Below, one piece after another: positions 27,748 through 38,062 of a DNA stretch of 40,221 bases. The stretch is from Ophioceras dolichostomum. Its lineage: Eukaryota; Ascomycota; Sordariomycetes; Magnaporthales; Ophioceraceae. Both the position numbers and the translations under genes were made by a program. The stretch is from NCBI GenBank assembly GCA_003049485.1, contig PYST01000352.1, positions 1 through 40,221 on the forward strand, written 5' to 3'. The notes under the pieces are model-generated. The model had not been told where the DNA came from. It saw nothing but the letters and a program-made list of their open reading frames with translations, and ran no database searches. The first letter of the stretch is position 1. Each line of letters begins with the position of its first letter.

Positions 27748-27829
27748 ATCCCACACGCGCACGATCCCGGAGCGGTCGCAGCTGATGATCTCGCCTTGGC
27801 TGGGGTGAATAACGACATCGTTCACTGGG
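27748..27829 (-). pseudogene. LST8 fragment, part 2, inverted
   Basis: After a CTAAC branch-like site and a GGCAG acceptor (27830-27832) the minus strand reads PVNDVVIHPSQGEIISCD and RSGIVRVWD, the next LST8 repeat (family: PVNDVVIHPNQGEIISCDRSGxVRVWD). In a normal gene it would follow part 1 on the same strand. Here it is inverted and meets part 1 within about 6 bp. Confidence 0.78.
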
Positions 27830-27843
27830 CTGCCTAGCGGCAG

Positions 27844-28622
27844 TCGACATAGTTAGCGAGATATGATGCGAGATTTGTGGTAGTAGGAGAGTGAGGGAGC
27901 GTAGGAGGTTCTCCAACAAAAACAAACCAAAACAGGCAGAAGGCAGGCATACACTTACTTCACTCTGAGATTCCCCAGCGACCCGGTAAATTGTTTAGTA
28001 GAGGTAGTACCGTCTTCTCGATGACCAGGTCGCCGGGGGATCTTTTCTTTTCAATGCTCGGATACATTAGCATGGAATAATAGAATAGGACGTGCGGTTG
28101 TTTGAATTCTTGCGTTCGTTTCGTCGAATTTCGGGTGGTGGGCAGAAGAGGGCTTTGGAAACTGGGGCCTAGGCGCTCTGAACTCGATTACATATGCTGC
28201 CATCAACTCTTTCCCCTGTGAGTGACATTGCAATGGGCAGGAACTACCAGTTGCTGATCGACGATTTTGCGGGAGAATGCCAATATGCCGCCTTGTGAAC
28301 GGCTGCTGGCTGCTTCCCGGTGTGCTGGCTGCTTGCCCCTCCTCCTTCTCCGCATCGCAAGCCAAGCATCATCAATCATCAGCCTGGTTCTCCCTGTAAG
28401 GCCGCGAGGCATATCACGGACAACACAAATCCATCCACCCCCAATGGACTCATTCTCTCCCATTTGCCCTTGCCCTTATGGCGTCCTACAATCCGACAAA
28501 GTCGTTAAAAATCAGCACAATATATCCGATATAGTAAAGTCGCTAATATCCGGCATTCCACTACCGAGTCCGGGGTCGGGTCCGGTTTCCCGCGTCGAAG
28601 CCATTTCCTTCCTTTACAACCC
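27844..28622. other. No gene seen
   Basis: Short open frames without domains between the LST8 fragments and the tRNA relic. Confidence 0.5.
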
Positions 28623-28681
28623 ACCCGGTTAGCTCAATCGGTATAGCGTAACAACTGCGGGTTCGACGTCCGCATTGGGCT
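28623..28681 (+). pseudogene. tRNA relic lacking the anticodon arm
   Basis: Acceptor 5' strand ACCCGGT (28623-28629) pairs with ATTGGGC (28674-28680) at six of seven positions. An A-box-like TAGCTCAATCGGTA follows, and the T arm GCGGG-TTCGACG-TCCGC (28657-28673) is well formed. Only about eight bases separate D and T arms, so the anticodon arm is absent. Pseudogene or truncated tRNA-derived SINE head. Confidence 0.6.
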
Positions 28682-29820
28682 CAATTTACGATGCGCTTGT
28701 TTAACAGACGCTTCCTACTATTTTCTGCAAATTTTTATTTAACTCTTTTGATAGCTATAGAATACCGTATAGTTCTGCTCCTGAGTTGCCTTGCATACCT
28801 AGGCTTTGAGTTGAGGATGTTGCTCGCTATGCCCTCTAGGCTTGGCGTGGCCGCCCCACCGTGGAAAGCACCATCTGGTTCCTCAAGAATCACGACATGA
28901 TGCTCGTGCCTGCTGTCAAATGTGTCAATCATGATCCATTTCGGCACCCGGCAGCTCTCCACCCATCGTTGGCATCTTCGTCCATTTCTCTTTGAGCTTC
29001 CTCCTTTGCTCTCATGCTCTGGTCGCTTGCATTCCATTCCTTATCCTGTTGGTGATGGTTTGGGCGCGACCAAAATTTCAGGGGGTAGACGGCCCCCTCA
29101 GCAGCGCTTTCTATTGGTGGAATCATGCTGCGACCAGGGGCCATCTTGCGATCTTGCGCGGCCCACCAAATGGCTCGTTTGGGAGAGCGACAGCAGGGAT
29201 GTGGTGCTTGAAAATGGCAGCACTGGATCCCAACATGACGGACGCCGTCTGGTGCCGCCTGGTGCCACTCCCATCAAGCAAGCATGAATTGGCCTGAGGC
29301 GATGCTTTTCCCACCCAAAATGCAAGTTCCCAATCCTTGTTCCTTTCCTGGCCCTGTTTGTGGAGAAAGAAAAAGCACTCTGTCGGCTACTACCGAGTCA
29401 CAGCTTTAGGAAGCATCGCGTTTACCTGATACACTGCCACCCCACAATCGGCGGTTGCGGCGATCGTCAGAGCCGCTGGACCATGACGACGACTCCCGCG
29501 GTTCCGCCTCACAGTTGCGCGAGAGTGCGAGAAAAGGGGCGCAGGAAAGAATCCATGAGAAGGTCCGTACAATAGCGTGGGAGTTTCTCCTGGGGCTGCC
29601 CTTGTCTTGTTCGTCCAAACTCACACTTTCTTTCGCGTCTGTTTCTCTCGCTTCGGTCGATCTTTATTTGTTTCTTCCACTCCCTCTCCCTGTCTCGCTC
29701 TGGAACCATCGCCACCACCACCTTCGCTTCTCTCTTCCCCAGCTGCTGCTGCTTCTTCGGGACTGGACCCCTCCTTTCGTTGTCTTCCGTTTCAACCTGC
29801 CACAAAACACAAAACAAAAT
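28682..29820. other. 5' flank of the xylanase gene
   Basis: No recognised gene. The last 250 bases are CT-rich and end in an A/C-rich leader just before the xylanase ATG, as in well-expressed fungal genes. Confidence 0.5.
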
Positions 29821-31381
29821 ATGCATCTTTCAGCTTGCCCCGTTCGCCGCTCCCTCGTGGCAGGGCTTCTTTCAGTATCGATTACTGGTGCGCTCGCTGG
29901 CGACCTGCACCAGCTCGCCGTGGCGGCCGGCAAGTTGTACTTCGGTACCGCGATCGACAACTCGGAGCTGGACGACTCAACGTACAAGGCCATCATCTCG
30001 GACGCCAAGGAGTACGGCCAGATCACCCCTGGAAACGGCCAGAAGTGGGCATACACTGAGAAATCGCGGGGCGTGTTCACTTACGACAGCGGTGACGAGA
30101 TCTCGGACCTCGCGGCGGCCAATGGCCAGCTCCTGCGCTGCCATACCCTTGTCTGGTACAGCCAGCTGCCCTCCTGGGGTATGTAGCTTCCTCTCTCCTC
30201 CCCTATCCCTCGTCTCAGCCCCGGAACGCACAACCTCCGCGGCCCCTTCGCCGCCCAAGAGTGGTGTGGGCTTTGTGGCTGCGCTAGTCTGTCTGCAAGC
30301 TACATGCAGGAGAGCCGGCAGTCGGCCTTGGTCTTTCTTAAAGCATTCGGCATCTTTCTGACCCTAGACATTTCAATCTGCAGTTAGCTCGGGCACATGG
30401 ACGGTAGACACCCTCAGAGAGGTGATCAACACCCACATCGAGAACGAGGTCGGCCACTACAAGGGGCTCTGCTATGCCTGGGACGTCGTAAACGAGGCGA
30501 TTTCGGACAGCGGCACCTACAGGGACTCCGTCTTCTACAAAGTGCTCGGGACCGACTACCTGCCCATCGCGTTCAACGCAGCCGCGGCAGCCGATCCGGG
30601 CGCCAAGCTCTACTACAACGACTACAACATCGAATCTGCTGGTGCCAAGCACACACTGGCGCTGGAAATCGTGGACATTATCCAGGCCGCGGGCGCCCCC
30701 ATCGACGGCGTGGGTCTGCAGGGCCATTTCATCGTGGGTTCGACCCCGACCGAGGCCGCTCTGCGCTCTGCACTCGAGGAGTTCGTTGCCAAGGGCCTCG
30801 AGGTCGCGTACACCGAAGTCGACGTGCGCTTCAGCAACCTACCGGCAACCGACTCCGGCTACGCCCAGCAGGCGACCGACTACGGCAACGTCATGTCCGC
30901 CTGTCTGAACGTGGCAAAATGCGTCGGCGTCACCGTCTGGGGCGCCTCGGACAAGTACAGCTGGATCCCTAGCACATTCCCCGGCCAGGGCGAGGCCTGC
31001 ATCCTCGCCGACGATATGTCGACAAAGCCCGCTTATGACAAGATCCGCGAGGTCCTGGCTGCAGCCGCTGGCACTGGCGTGGTCACGTCGTCGTCGGCCG
31101 CCCCGACAACGTCCACTACTGCGGATGCGAGCAGCTCCACCGCCTCTTCTTCGACGAAGGCTGCTGCGACAACGACTTCCACAAAGGCCGCGGCCACGAC
31201 CTCGACCACGAAGGCGGCAGCGACCTCCACCCGCCGGCGACAGGCCTCCTCCTCTTCCCGTGCGGCCGTGACGACCATAAGGAGGTGTGGGAAAAACAAG
31301 ACCCACCCCACGACGACCTCGGATTCCTCCTCCTCCAAGCCCACGACAAGACGAACTGCCCGGAAGGCCCGCGAGCACTAA
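29821..31381 (+). CDS. GH10 endo-1,4-beta-xylanase, secreted
   Basis: Two exons, 29821-30178 and 30384-31381, giving 451 aa. The 205-bp intron has GTATGT donor, CTGAC branch point and CAG acceptor, and splicing joins QLPSWG to VSSGTW in frame. Signal peptide about residues 1-26 (cleavage after ALA). The GH10 barrel spans about 27-345, with acid/base Glu157 in WDVVNE, nucleophile Glu264 in TEVDVR, and the YYNDYNIE and VWGASDKYSW motifs. A Ser/Thr/Ala-rich linker-like tail of about 100 residues follows and ends in a basic stretch; no CBM1 follows it. HTLVWYSQLP carries Tyr where most GH10 enzymes have His (VWHSQ). It would cleave xylan backbones extracellularly during plant cell-wall breakdown. 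Confidence 0.93.
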
Positions 31382-32388
31382 ACGCACCCCTGCTCGCTCC
31401 TTCGCCCGCCGCGGCGTATGCGTCTATCTTATTGAGGGATGGCGAAGAGAGATTGCGTGAGCACTCTCCATTCTCGTTGGACAGAAGACTATCACTCGAT
31501 GCATTGGCCTTCTGCGGGTCTCACCGACCTGGACGCCACCATTTCTGGGACCGCATATCTGTCTGCGGCTGGGACGGGTAGAGGGGAGCGGTGAGGGCCG
31601 CGGGCGGGTTTGTGAGGCGAACCTGAGGCCGGAATTTGTCTGTACGTGAGACATGCAGGACGCCATAATCATGTGGCGGCGACGAAGAAGGCCGTCTTAT
31701 TTGTGTGACCTGCAGGAGTAGGCGAGGGGGACCCTGGTTCCTTTTTTTGGACATACTGCACAAGATGTATATTAGATACAATTGGATAGATTCCGCAGAT
31801 TTGGTTAGCCCTTCTTCTTTCTCCGTCTTCCCTCTTCCGGGCTCGAGCGCCGAGCCGTGCCGCGCAACGGTGTTCCCGCCCTTGTCTCCTTGTCACCGAA
31901 GGGAGTAAGAGTCACAGTCCCAACAACACGCCAACGCACCCCCTACCCACCTCTGCCGTGTCATTGATCATCTGATCTTCTTTGTTCCTGTACCCTGCCT
32001 TTTCGCCTTCGCCATCGGCCAGCTCACTCCCCATCCCCGTCACGCTAAATCGCTGTGCGTGGTGTCATACTAGGAAACAGGTAACTAGGAGCGCCAGCAG
32101 AAGGGTTTTGCGCTCTCCGCGATGATAAAGGCGGTAGCACAAAGAATGGAGCGTGGGAGTTCCGATTCTTTGCATCGGTGCCTGCCGCCAGCTCGAGTCG
32201 GTGAATCATCTTCGGCAGGCCCTCGCGAGCTCCTAGTGGACGACGGCTAGCCGGAGAATTCCAAGCGACACAACAACGCAGCAAGGCAATGATGAATCAC
32301 AACGAGGGTGAGCTGGCACAACTCGGTCACTGGGCTCGCAGAGACAGCTCTGCGTTGTGCAGGCAATTGCTCTGGTCAAGTCACGAGC
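31382..32388. other. Intergenic between xylanase and SnoaL-like gene
   Basis: No gene seen. It holds the xylanase 3' flank and the upstream region of the next gene. Confidence 0.5.
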
Positions 32389-32398
32389 GTATATATAT
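32389..32398 (+). promoter_or_regulatory. TATA-like element upstream of the SnoaL-like gene
   Basis: GTATATATAT about 240 bp upstream of the ATG at 32636, followed by a strongly CT-rich leader. Position is plausible if the 5' UTR is about 200 nt or contains an intron. Confidence 0.4.
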
Positions 32399-32635
32399 CA
32401 ATGCGTGCTCCGTCTCCCCAGCCGTGAATCCTCTCCCGCTCTTTCTCCTCCAACGCTCTCCTCCTACAACCTGCATCACTCCCTCTTCTCCCTCTTCCCC
32501 TCCTGCTATGCACTTAGCTAGATAGTTACTCCTAGAATCAACTACAACACCCAACAACTATCACGCAGCCTCCTCGGCTATTCACCAAACGACCCCTCCC
32601 CCTCCAAAGGCACTCCCGCCCAACCGCCGCGAACA

Positions 32636-33472
32636 ATGGCGCCCTTCCTCTCCGTCCCATCCAAAGACCCCTTCAGCCCGGCCTTCAACACAGCCCAAGC
32701 CGCCATCGTCCCGACCATCGACCGCATCTGCACCAAGCTCCACGTCGCCTCCCTCATGCAGGGCTGGCCGGTCCACCGCGACGCCTCCGAGTGGGCTCTC
32801 TTCCGGCAGATCTTCCGCCAGGACGGCCAGGCCCACGTCTGGACGACCTGGTCCGGCAAGCAGCAAATCGACGACTTCATCGCCGTCTCCCAGAAGGGCA
32901 AGGAACAGGGCGCCTCCATCAACCACCGCGTGTGCGGCACGGAGGTGTACCTCCCGCCTGCTGCTGACGACAACGTCACCCGCGCCGTCGCCGTCATGAA
33001 GGCACAGATCACGCAGCGCTTCGACCGCCTCGGCCCCGAGGCCGCCCAGGACGACCTGCTCCCCGAGGACGTCGAGGTCGAGGTCGACTGCGACTGCCGG
33101 TTCGTCGGCTTCTTCGAGAAGGAGGCGGACGAGGGCGGGAACCGCACGGGGCCCTGGACCGCGCACGTCGTCAAGCTCATCTACGACAAGGACAAGGTCT
33201 CCATGGTGTCCGGCGGAGGCGGCAAGGGCCGGGGCCGCCGGCCGCTCGACCTCCTGACCGACCAGGAGCTGGCGCGCATGAAGACGTACCCGGAGGCCTA
33301 CCGCCACCTCGCCGTCTTCCAGAGCCGCCTCGGCCACGAGATCGACCGCAACCTGTGCACGGGCGCGCCCGGCGTGCGGCTGGAGCGGATGTACCGTGCC
33401 GTCGAGGAGTGGTTGGACGACAAGGAGATCGACCTGGAGTGGGCGGACCTGGTGGACGAGCCGAACCCGTGA
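32636..33472 (+). CDS. SnoaL-like (NTF2-fold) domain protein
   Basis: Single exon, 278 aa, start context AACAATGG. The N-terminal half has the SnoaL-like layout: a helix (TIDRICTKLHVASLMQGW), then WALFRQIFRQDGQAHVW, TWSGKQQIDDFIAVSQKG and INHRVCGTEVYL, corresponding to the cone of helices and strands that form the pocket in polyketide-cyclase or dehydratase-like proteins. The second half has beta-rich VEVEVDCDCRFVGFFEK and a conserved-looking LARMKTYPEAYRHLAVFQSRLGHEI segment. No signal peptide, so probably cytosolic. Many fungal members are uncharacterised and catalytic activity cannot be claimed. Codon use (C/G-ending) fits an active gene. Confidence 0.75.
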   Translation: MAPFLSVPSKDPFSPAFNTAQAAIVPTIDRICTKLHVASLMQGWPVHRDASEWALFRQIFRQDGQAHVWTTWSGKQQIDDFIAVSQKGKEQGASINHRVCGTEVYLPPAADDNVTRAVAVMKAQITQRFDRLGPEAAQDDLLPEDVEVEVDCDCRFVGFFEKEADEGGNRTGPWTAHVVKLIYDKDKVSMVSGGGGKGRGRRPLDLLTDQELARMKTYPEAYRHLAVFQSRLGHEIDRNLCTGAPGVRLERMYRAVEEWLDDKEIDLEWADLVDEPNP

Positions 33473-34085
33473 GTGTGTTTGGATTTGTAATGAAAACGAA
33501 AACATCGGAGCGAATTGCATTGCATCATCACACAGAGGAGAGAATGGACGGCGATGGTTCTGCAGGGAAAGCGGAGGAGACGAGCGTCCCCGCCTTGCGA
33601 GCTCTCTTTTCTTGATGGGTCCTCTAGATAGACTAGGTAGGTGAATATGAAGTTGCTGTTGGGCCTCAGACTGCTGCTCTGAGGCGTGCTGGAAACTCTC
33701 CGTGAAGACATTCGCGCTCTCTGTCTCTCGCCCCTCCACGGCTCACAAGTAACTCGATGCAGCTTGTCCGACTCCGTTGCCGATGAATGTTGAAAGTGCA
33801 AAACGAACTCCTCTGCCCTCTTCCTGAGCTCTCAGCAAGCTCCAGGATGTAGCAATGAAAAACGCAAAACAGTCTCTGGTGCTCAAAAACAGCCTCAGAA
33901 AGGAGATGAAGAAGACCGCAACGAAACATGACGAAACCGCGCCCCTGACGGGCTGAATCGCTCACTCCCTGTCTGCCTGAATCCTCCTCTCTGACCGACC
34001 GTCGGGGATAAAGCACCGGTAAAAACCACTCGCATGACCAAGAAAAAGAAAGCAGGAGACCGTAACAACAAAAACACCGAGATGT
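33473..34085. other. Convergent intergenic region
   Basis: Shared 3' flank of the SnoaL-like gene (+) and the NPF-motif gene (-). No gene seen. Confidence 0.6.
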
Positions 34086-35121
34086 CTACTCCGAAGGCGG
34101 GCGGGTGTTGTTACGCCGCTGAAGGTTGCTTGGGTGGTACGGGTTGTTAGAGGAGAAGGTCGAGGGGTTAGTCGCGAACGGGTTGGTCGGGGCGAATGAG
34201 GTCGTCGTGTTTGCGGGCTGTGTAGTGGTGGTAGTGGCAGGCGCAGCATTGGCGCCGCCTGTAGAGGTAGTGGGACGACTCTGATAGCCGCCCTGACTCT
34301 TGCTGCTCCCGGGGGCGCCGGTGAGAGATGCAGGGATGTTGAGGCCGGCACCGGGGCCGCGGCGGAACGGCTTGTCGTGCATGAGGTCCCTGAGAGCCGC
34401 CATCTGGTCAATAGCCTCCTTCTGAGCCGCCTGATGAGCAGCCATGGTGCCCAGGCGGGCCGCCTCGTCCAGCGCGGCCTCGGCCGCGGCGATCCTGGCC
34501 TCCGCCACCTGCTGGGCGACGGTCATGTTCATGTTCTGGGGGGCGCCGGCAGCAGGCGCCTTGGCCGTAGCCGCACTTGCCGCCCACTCGGCGGCGGGAG
34601 CAGCACCAGCAGCACCGCATGTGGCCTCCTTGGACACTGGCGGGTGCGGTGAGAACGTCCTGGGCTCTGTGTCGAGCTCCTTGCAGGCCTCGGCGCCGTA
34701 GGCGGCCCAGGCCGCCCGGGTCTTCTGGAGCTTCTGGGTGGAGAGGTAGCGCCTGTTCTCTGGTGCGTACCTCTGGAGCTGGTTGAACCAGATGGGGATT
34801 TTTGCCGAGCTTGGGCTGCTCGGGTCGTTCTTGAAGGCCTCGACCTTGGCCTTGATCTCGGCGGGGTCGGTGACCCCATTGTCGATCTGCTCCTGGGCAA
34901 CATTGGCCTGGAGCAATTTATCCATGAAGGTAGGCCCGGTGACGCCGTAGTCGGGCCATTTCTGTTGACAAAGAAAAGAAATATGAAGATGTCAGCAAGG
35001 ACGAATTTTTCTAAGTCTCGAAGACCTGTCACACAATAGCTGAAAGAATGTTGGGATGTTGGGTTCGACTTACGGATTCGGGGATGTCCCGGAGCGCCCG
35101 TGACTTCTGGCAGCCCGACAT
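34086..35121 (-). CDS. Unknown protein, Ala/Thr-rich, with C-terminal NPF motif
   Basis: Not recognised. Two exons: 35121-35074 (MSGCQKSRALRDIPES) and 34961-34086, with a 112-bp intron (GTAAGT donor, CAACAG acceptor, phase 0), giving 307 aa. Start context ATCACCATG; a TATA-like TTTAAAAGG lies at 35301-35293. After the splice comes KWPDYGVTGPTFMDK, then a charged, helical region (PSSAKIPIWFNQLQRYAPENRRY, about 65-90). An Ala-rich helix (AEARIAAAEAALDEAARLG) that could form a coiled coil follows. The tail is Thr/Asn/Pro-rich with TNPFATNP and NNPYHP. NPF motifs bind EH domains of endocytic adaptors, so a link to endocytosis or actin patches is possible but unproven. No signal peptide or membrane segment. 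Confidence 0.72.
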
Positions 35122-36226
35122 GGTGATAGTGGGTGAGACTGCGAGATGGACAGATGATGGGTAGAAGATGGGCGATGGGGACAACTGGCTGGCTGGCGGG
35201 CGGGCGGACGGACAGGCGGGCGGGCTGGCGGGCGGTGGTTGTGGTGTGAAGAGGTTAGAAATTTTTTGGAACGAGGGAGGGAGACGAAGTGCCCTTTTAA
35301 AGACGAGAAGTGGGGAGGTGTTCGACGTGCTGGACGTCAAGGCAGGTGCACCTCTGTGAGATAATCAGGAAAGAGCGTGGCTTTTTCCCTTCCGCAAACA
35401 ACGAGTGAGTGTCCGATGACCGCTCCAGCTCAGGGGTGGTGACGTGCTCAGAGATAAGACCCAGGACTCCTGCTTCGTGATAGACAAGCTCTCTTCAACA
35501 CGAGGTAGACAATATACTGTGTTTCCTAGTACCTCCTGATTTGGCTGCAGAAACAGTGTTAATAGAAGGACAGGGCATGGTACCATCGATCATGATCAGG
35601 AGGCAGTCTGGAACCTTCTATCCCAACAGACCTGCGAGCTCTCATCACATGGCCGAAACCGCCATGGGTCAGCTCCATGGTTGCGAGAGATGGCAAGGAA
35701 ACTGCGGTTCTGTATCTGAAGAAACTTGCTCATTTCCCTGACCAGGGAACTCCGAGCTTGCAGGGAGAATACGGGTAACTCCGACTTACACCGATGAAGC
35801 AAGAGCTATGGGTTCTCAACAATACCCCAGCTGACCATTCAGAATCGCGAGCTTTGTCATCCATGAGGAACTGTGGTCTTGGCGGTCCGATGCACAATCT
35901 CACCCGGTAGCCGCAGCTGGACAGGACAGCCTGCGAGCCGAGCCGTCTACTAACCGGATAAAATCGAGTTGCTGTGTTTTTGAGGTAATGCCTGCGGGCC
36001 GGCTGTAGATCATGTGCCAAGCTTTGAATAGGAAGCGTGGCCTGTTAGAATGATAATTTGTGTGTGTTGCGGGTGAGCTGAAATTCCTGACCGGTGGAAT
36101 TCAAAAGAAGTGTTGTGTGCGGGTATCGAAGCTGACCTGCCACAATAGGACTTTTGTCCGCACCTTCCTTCCCACTTCGCAAGATCTCAACAGTCACAAA
36201 CCTTGTTTGCTCACAGGAAGTAGATC
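35122..36226. other. Divergent intergenic region
   Basis: Promoter space between the NPF-motif gene (-) and the SET-domain gene (+). Contains a GGCGGGC-rich stretch near 35190-35240 in the 5' region of the NPF gene. No other gene seen. Confidence 0.55.
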
Positions 36227-38062
36227 ATGCGCCTGTTCCTATTGTTCTCATGGAGTGGTGGCCTGATTCTATTCAACAATCTACGGGGGGTGTCTGGTCT
36301 GTTGGCAGAGACGGGGGTGTGCGCGTGCAATCGGGCTGGACTGTTGTCACCAAACTCACTGGATGGTACCTGCCCTCCGGTTGTGGATTGGGCTACGGCC
36401 GCAAGATCAGGCAGCTGGGGGCCCTGGACGAAGCATCCGCACTGTGCCCCTCGATCGGCCCAACAGAGGAGTGAACCTAAGTACTGCGTGTACACCCACT
36501 CGTCGTTCAGAGGTGGTGGTGGTCTCAGCATCCTAACGACTCCGGAGACCGCAGCCACTGTGGCGCCTCTGGTAGATGGCGTCGACCCACTGTGGCGCCC
36601 CAGGGCGGCTAGGACTATCGACGGCGCCATACTCCGATCACCGCCACCGTTCGAGATCGTCAACGTGCCCGGCAAAGGCAAGGGCGTCGTTGCTAACGGG
36701 AATATATCTCGAGGAGAAGTTCTGTTCAGAGAGCAGCCGGTGTTAGTCATGATGCTTTCGGCGCCAGCCTACGTCGACAGCCGAGCGCAACGAAAACTCC
36801 TCCTCCGCGCCGTGGCCCAGCTGCCCGCACGAGACCAGCACCGGGCACTCACGCTCTCCCACCACGCAAAGAACCGAGACGACTTGATCATGTCGATCTT
36901 GAACGCCAACTCGTTTTCCATCACCCTGAATGGGGTGGAACACTCGGGGCTCTACCCGGACATTGCTGTGAGTTGACAAGGCTCTGGCCCCACATGCTGC
37001 TGAGCGGAGTTTTGGTTGGGAAGGAAGGGCAGTGTTGATGGAGGCGGAGGAGGTGGAATTGACGAAGCAGGCGGTGGCAGTGGATCCCTCGAGAAAGTCT
37101 GGAGGCAGATCCGTCTTCGTCTGGGAAGAGTTGTCGTGTGATACTTGGGCTAACTTGCAGTGCCAATAACCTCGCAGAGAATCAACCACGCCTGCAAGCC
37201 CAAGTAAGAGAGAGCCCGGAGCGTACGCGCTTGACAGGCAAGAACGCACGAGTAGCTGACCCCCATGACAGCGCCTATGTTCGGTATTCTCGAAGCACTT
37301 TAGAGCTGGAAGTGGTCGCTTACCAAGATATTCCGCCTGGGACGGAGCTGACATTGAGCTGTACGAGCTTCCCCGATCCTGTGGTTCTCATATGCTTTGG
37401 CAGACGCGATGATAAGGAGGCGATGGTGAAGAGGCGGTGGTGAGGATGAACTAGCGAAGGCGAGTTGAGGAAGACGGGTTGGTGGGCACAAGGCAGCGAG
37501 GCGCGAACGAGTTGGCGAGCATGCGGTGAAGACGAAACGGTGAGAAGGAGTTGCCGGCGGCGAGACGGCGATGGCGACACAAAGGCTGACAGCAAACCGC
37601 GTACCTCAAAAACACACAGACACACCCCTCAACATCCAAACCAACGACCGCCGCTCCATGCTCCGCTCTTGGGGCTTCGACTGCACCTGCTCCCTCTGCA
37701 CCTCCGGCGCCAAGTCCCTAGCCGCCTCGGACTCGAACCGCCAGCGGGTGCAAGACCTGCTCGACGAGATGGACGACGCCGACGCCCGTGCCTCCGGAGG
37801 GGTCGGCGTGGTGGGCATGTTGGCCGACGAGGCTCTGGCCGTCATGGCTCGCGAGGGCATCCTTGCTCAGGCGGGGGACGTGCTGGCCATCGCGGCGCAA
37901 CTCTTGCTCGAGCTGGGTAATGTGGAGGGAGCGAGGAAGTTGGGGAAGGAGGCTTTGGAAAGACTTGCGGAGTTTGCGGGGCCGGATAGCGAGCGGTCGG
38001 AGCAGGCGAGGCGGTTTTTGGATGATGTGGATAAGGTTGGGAGGGGTAGGAGGAAAGGGTGA
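36227..38062 (+). CDS. Fungal SET-domain protein with N-terminal signal-like segment
   Basis: Four exons: 36227-36967, 37178-37203 (26-nt micro-exon), 37272-37360, 37620-38062; 432 aa. Donors GTGAGT, GTAAGA and GTACGA; acceptors CGCAG, GACAG and ACACAG; branch-like CTAAC/CTGAC upstream of each. Splicing restores PDIA-RINHACKPN-AYVRYS, the SET signature NHxCxPN, followed by GTELTLSYTPL and the post-SET-like WGFDCTCSLC. SET opens with FEIVNVPGKGKGVVANGNISRGEVL (about 145-170). Residues 1-24 look like a signal peptide or anchor, and the Cys-containing GPWTKHPHC...KYCVYT block is typical of this ascomycete family. Likely a protein lysine methyltransferase by fold; the signal-like start suggests an unusual location. 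Substrate unknown. The 259-bp third intron is the least certain. Confidence 0.85.

Noticed and set aside
32582..33739. 385-codon minus-strand frame opposite the SnoaL-like gene
   Set aside because: Val/Ala/Asp/Glu-rich mirror of GC-rich codons; the plus strand has the recognisable domain and start context.
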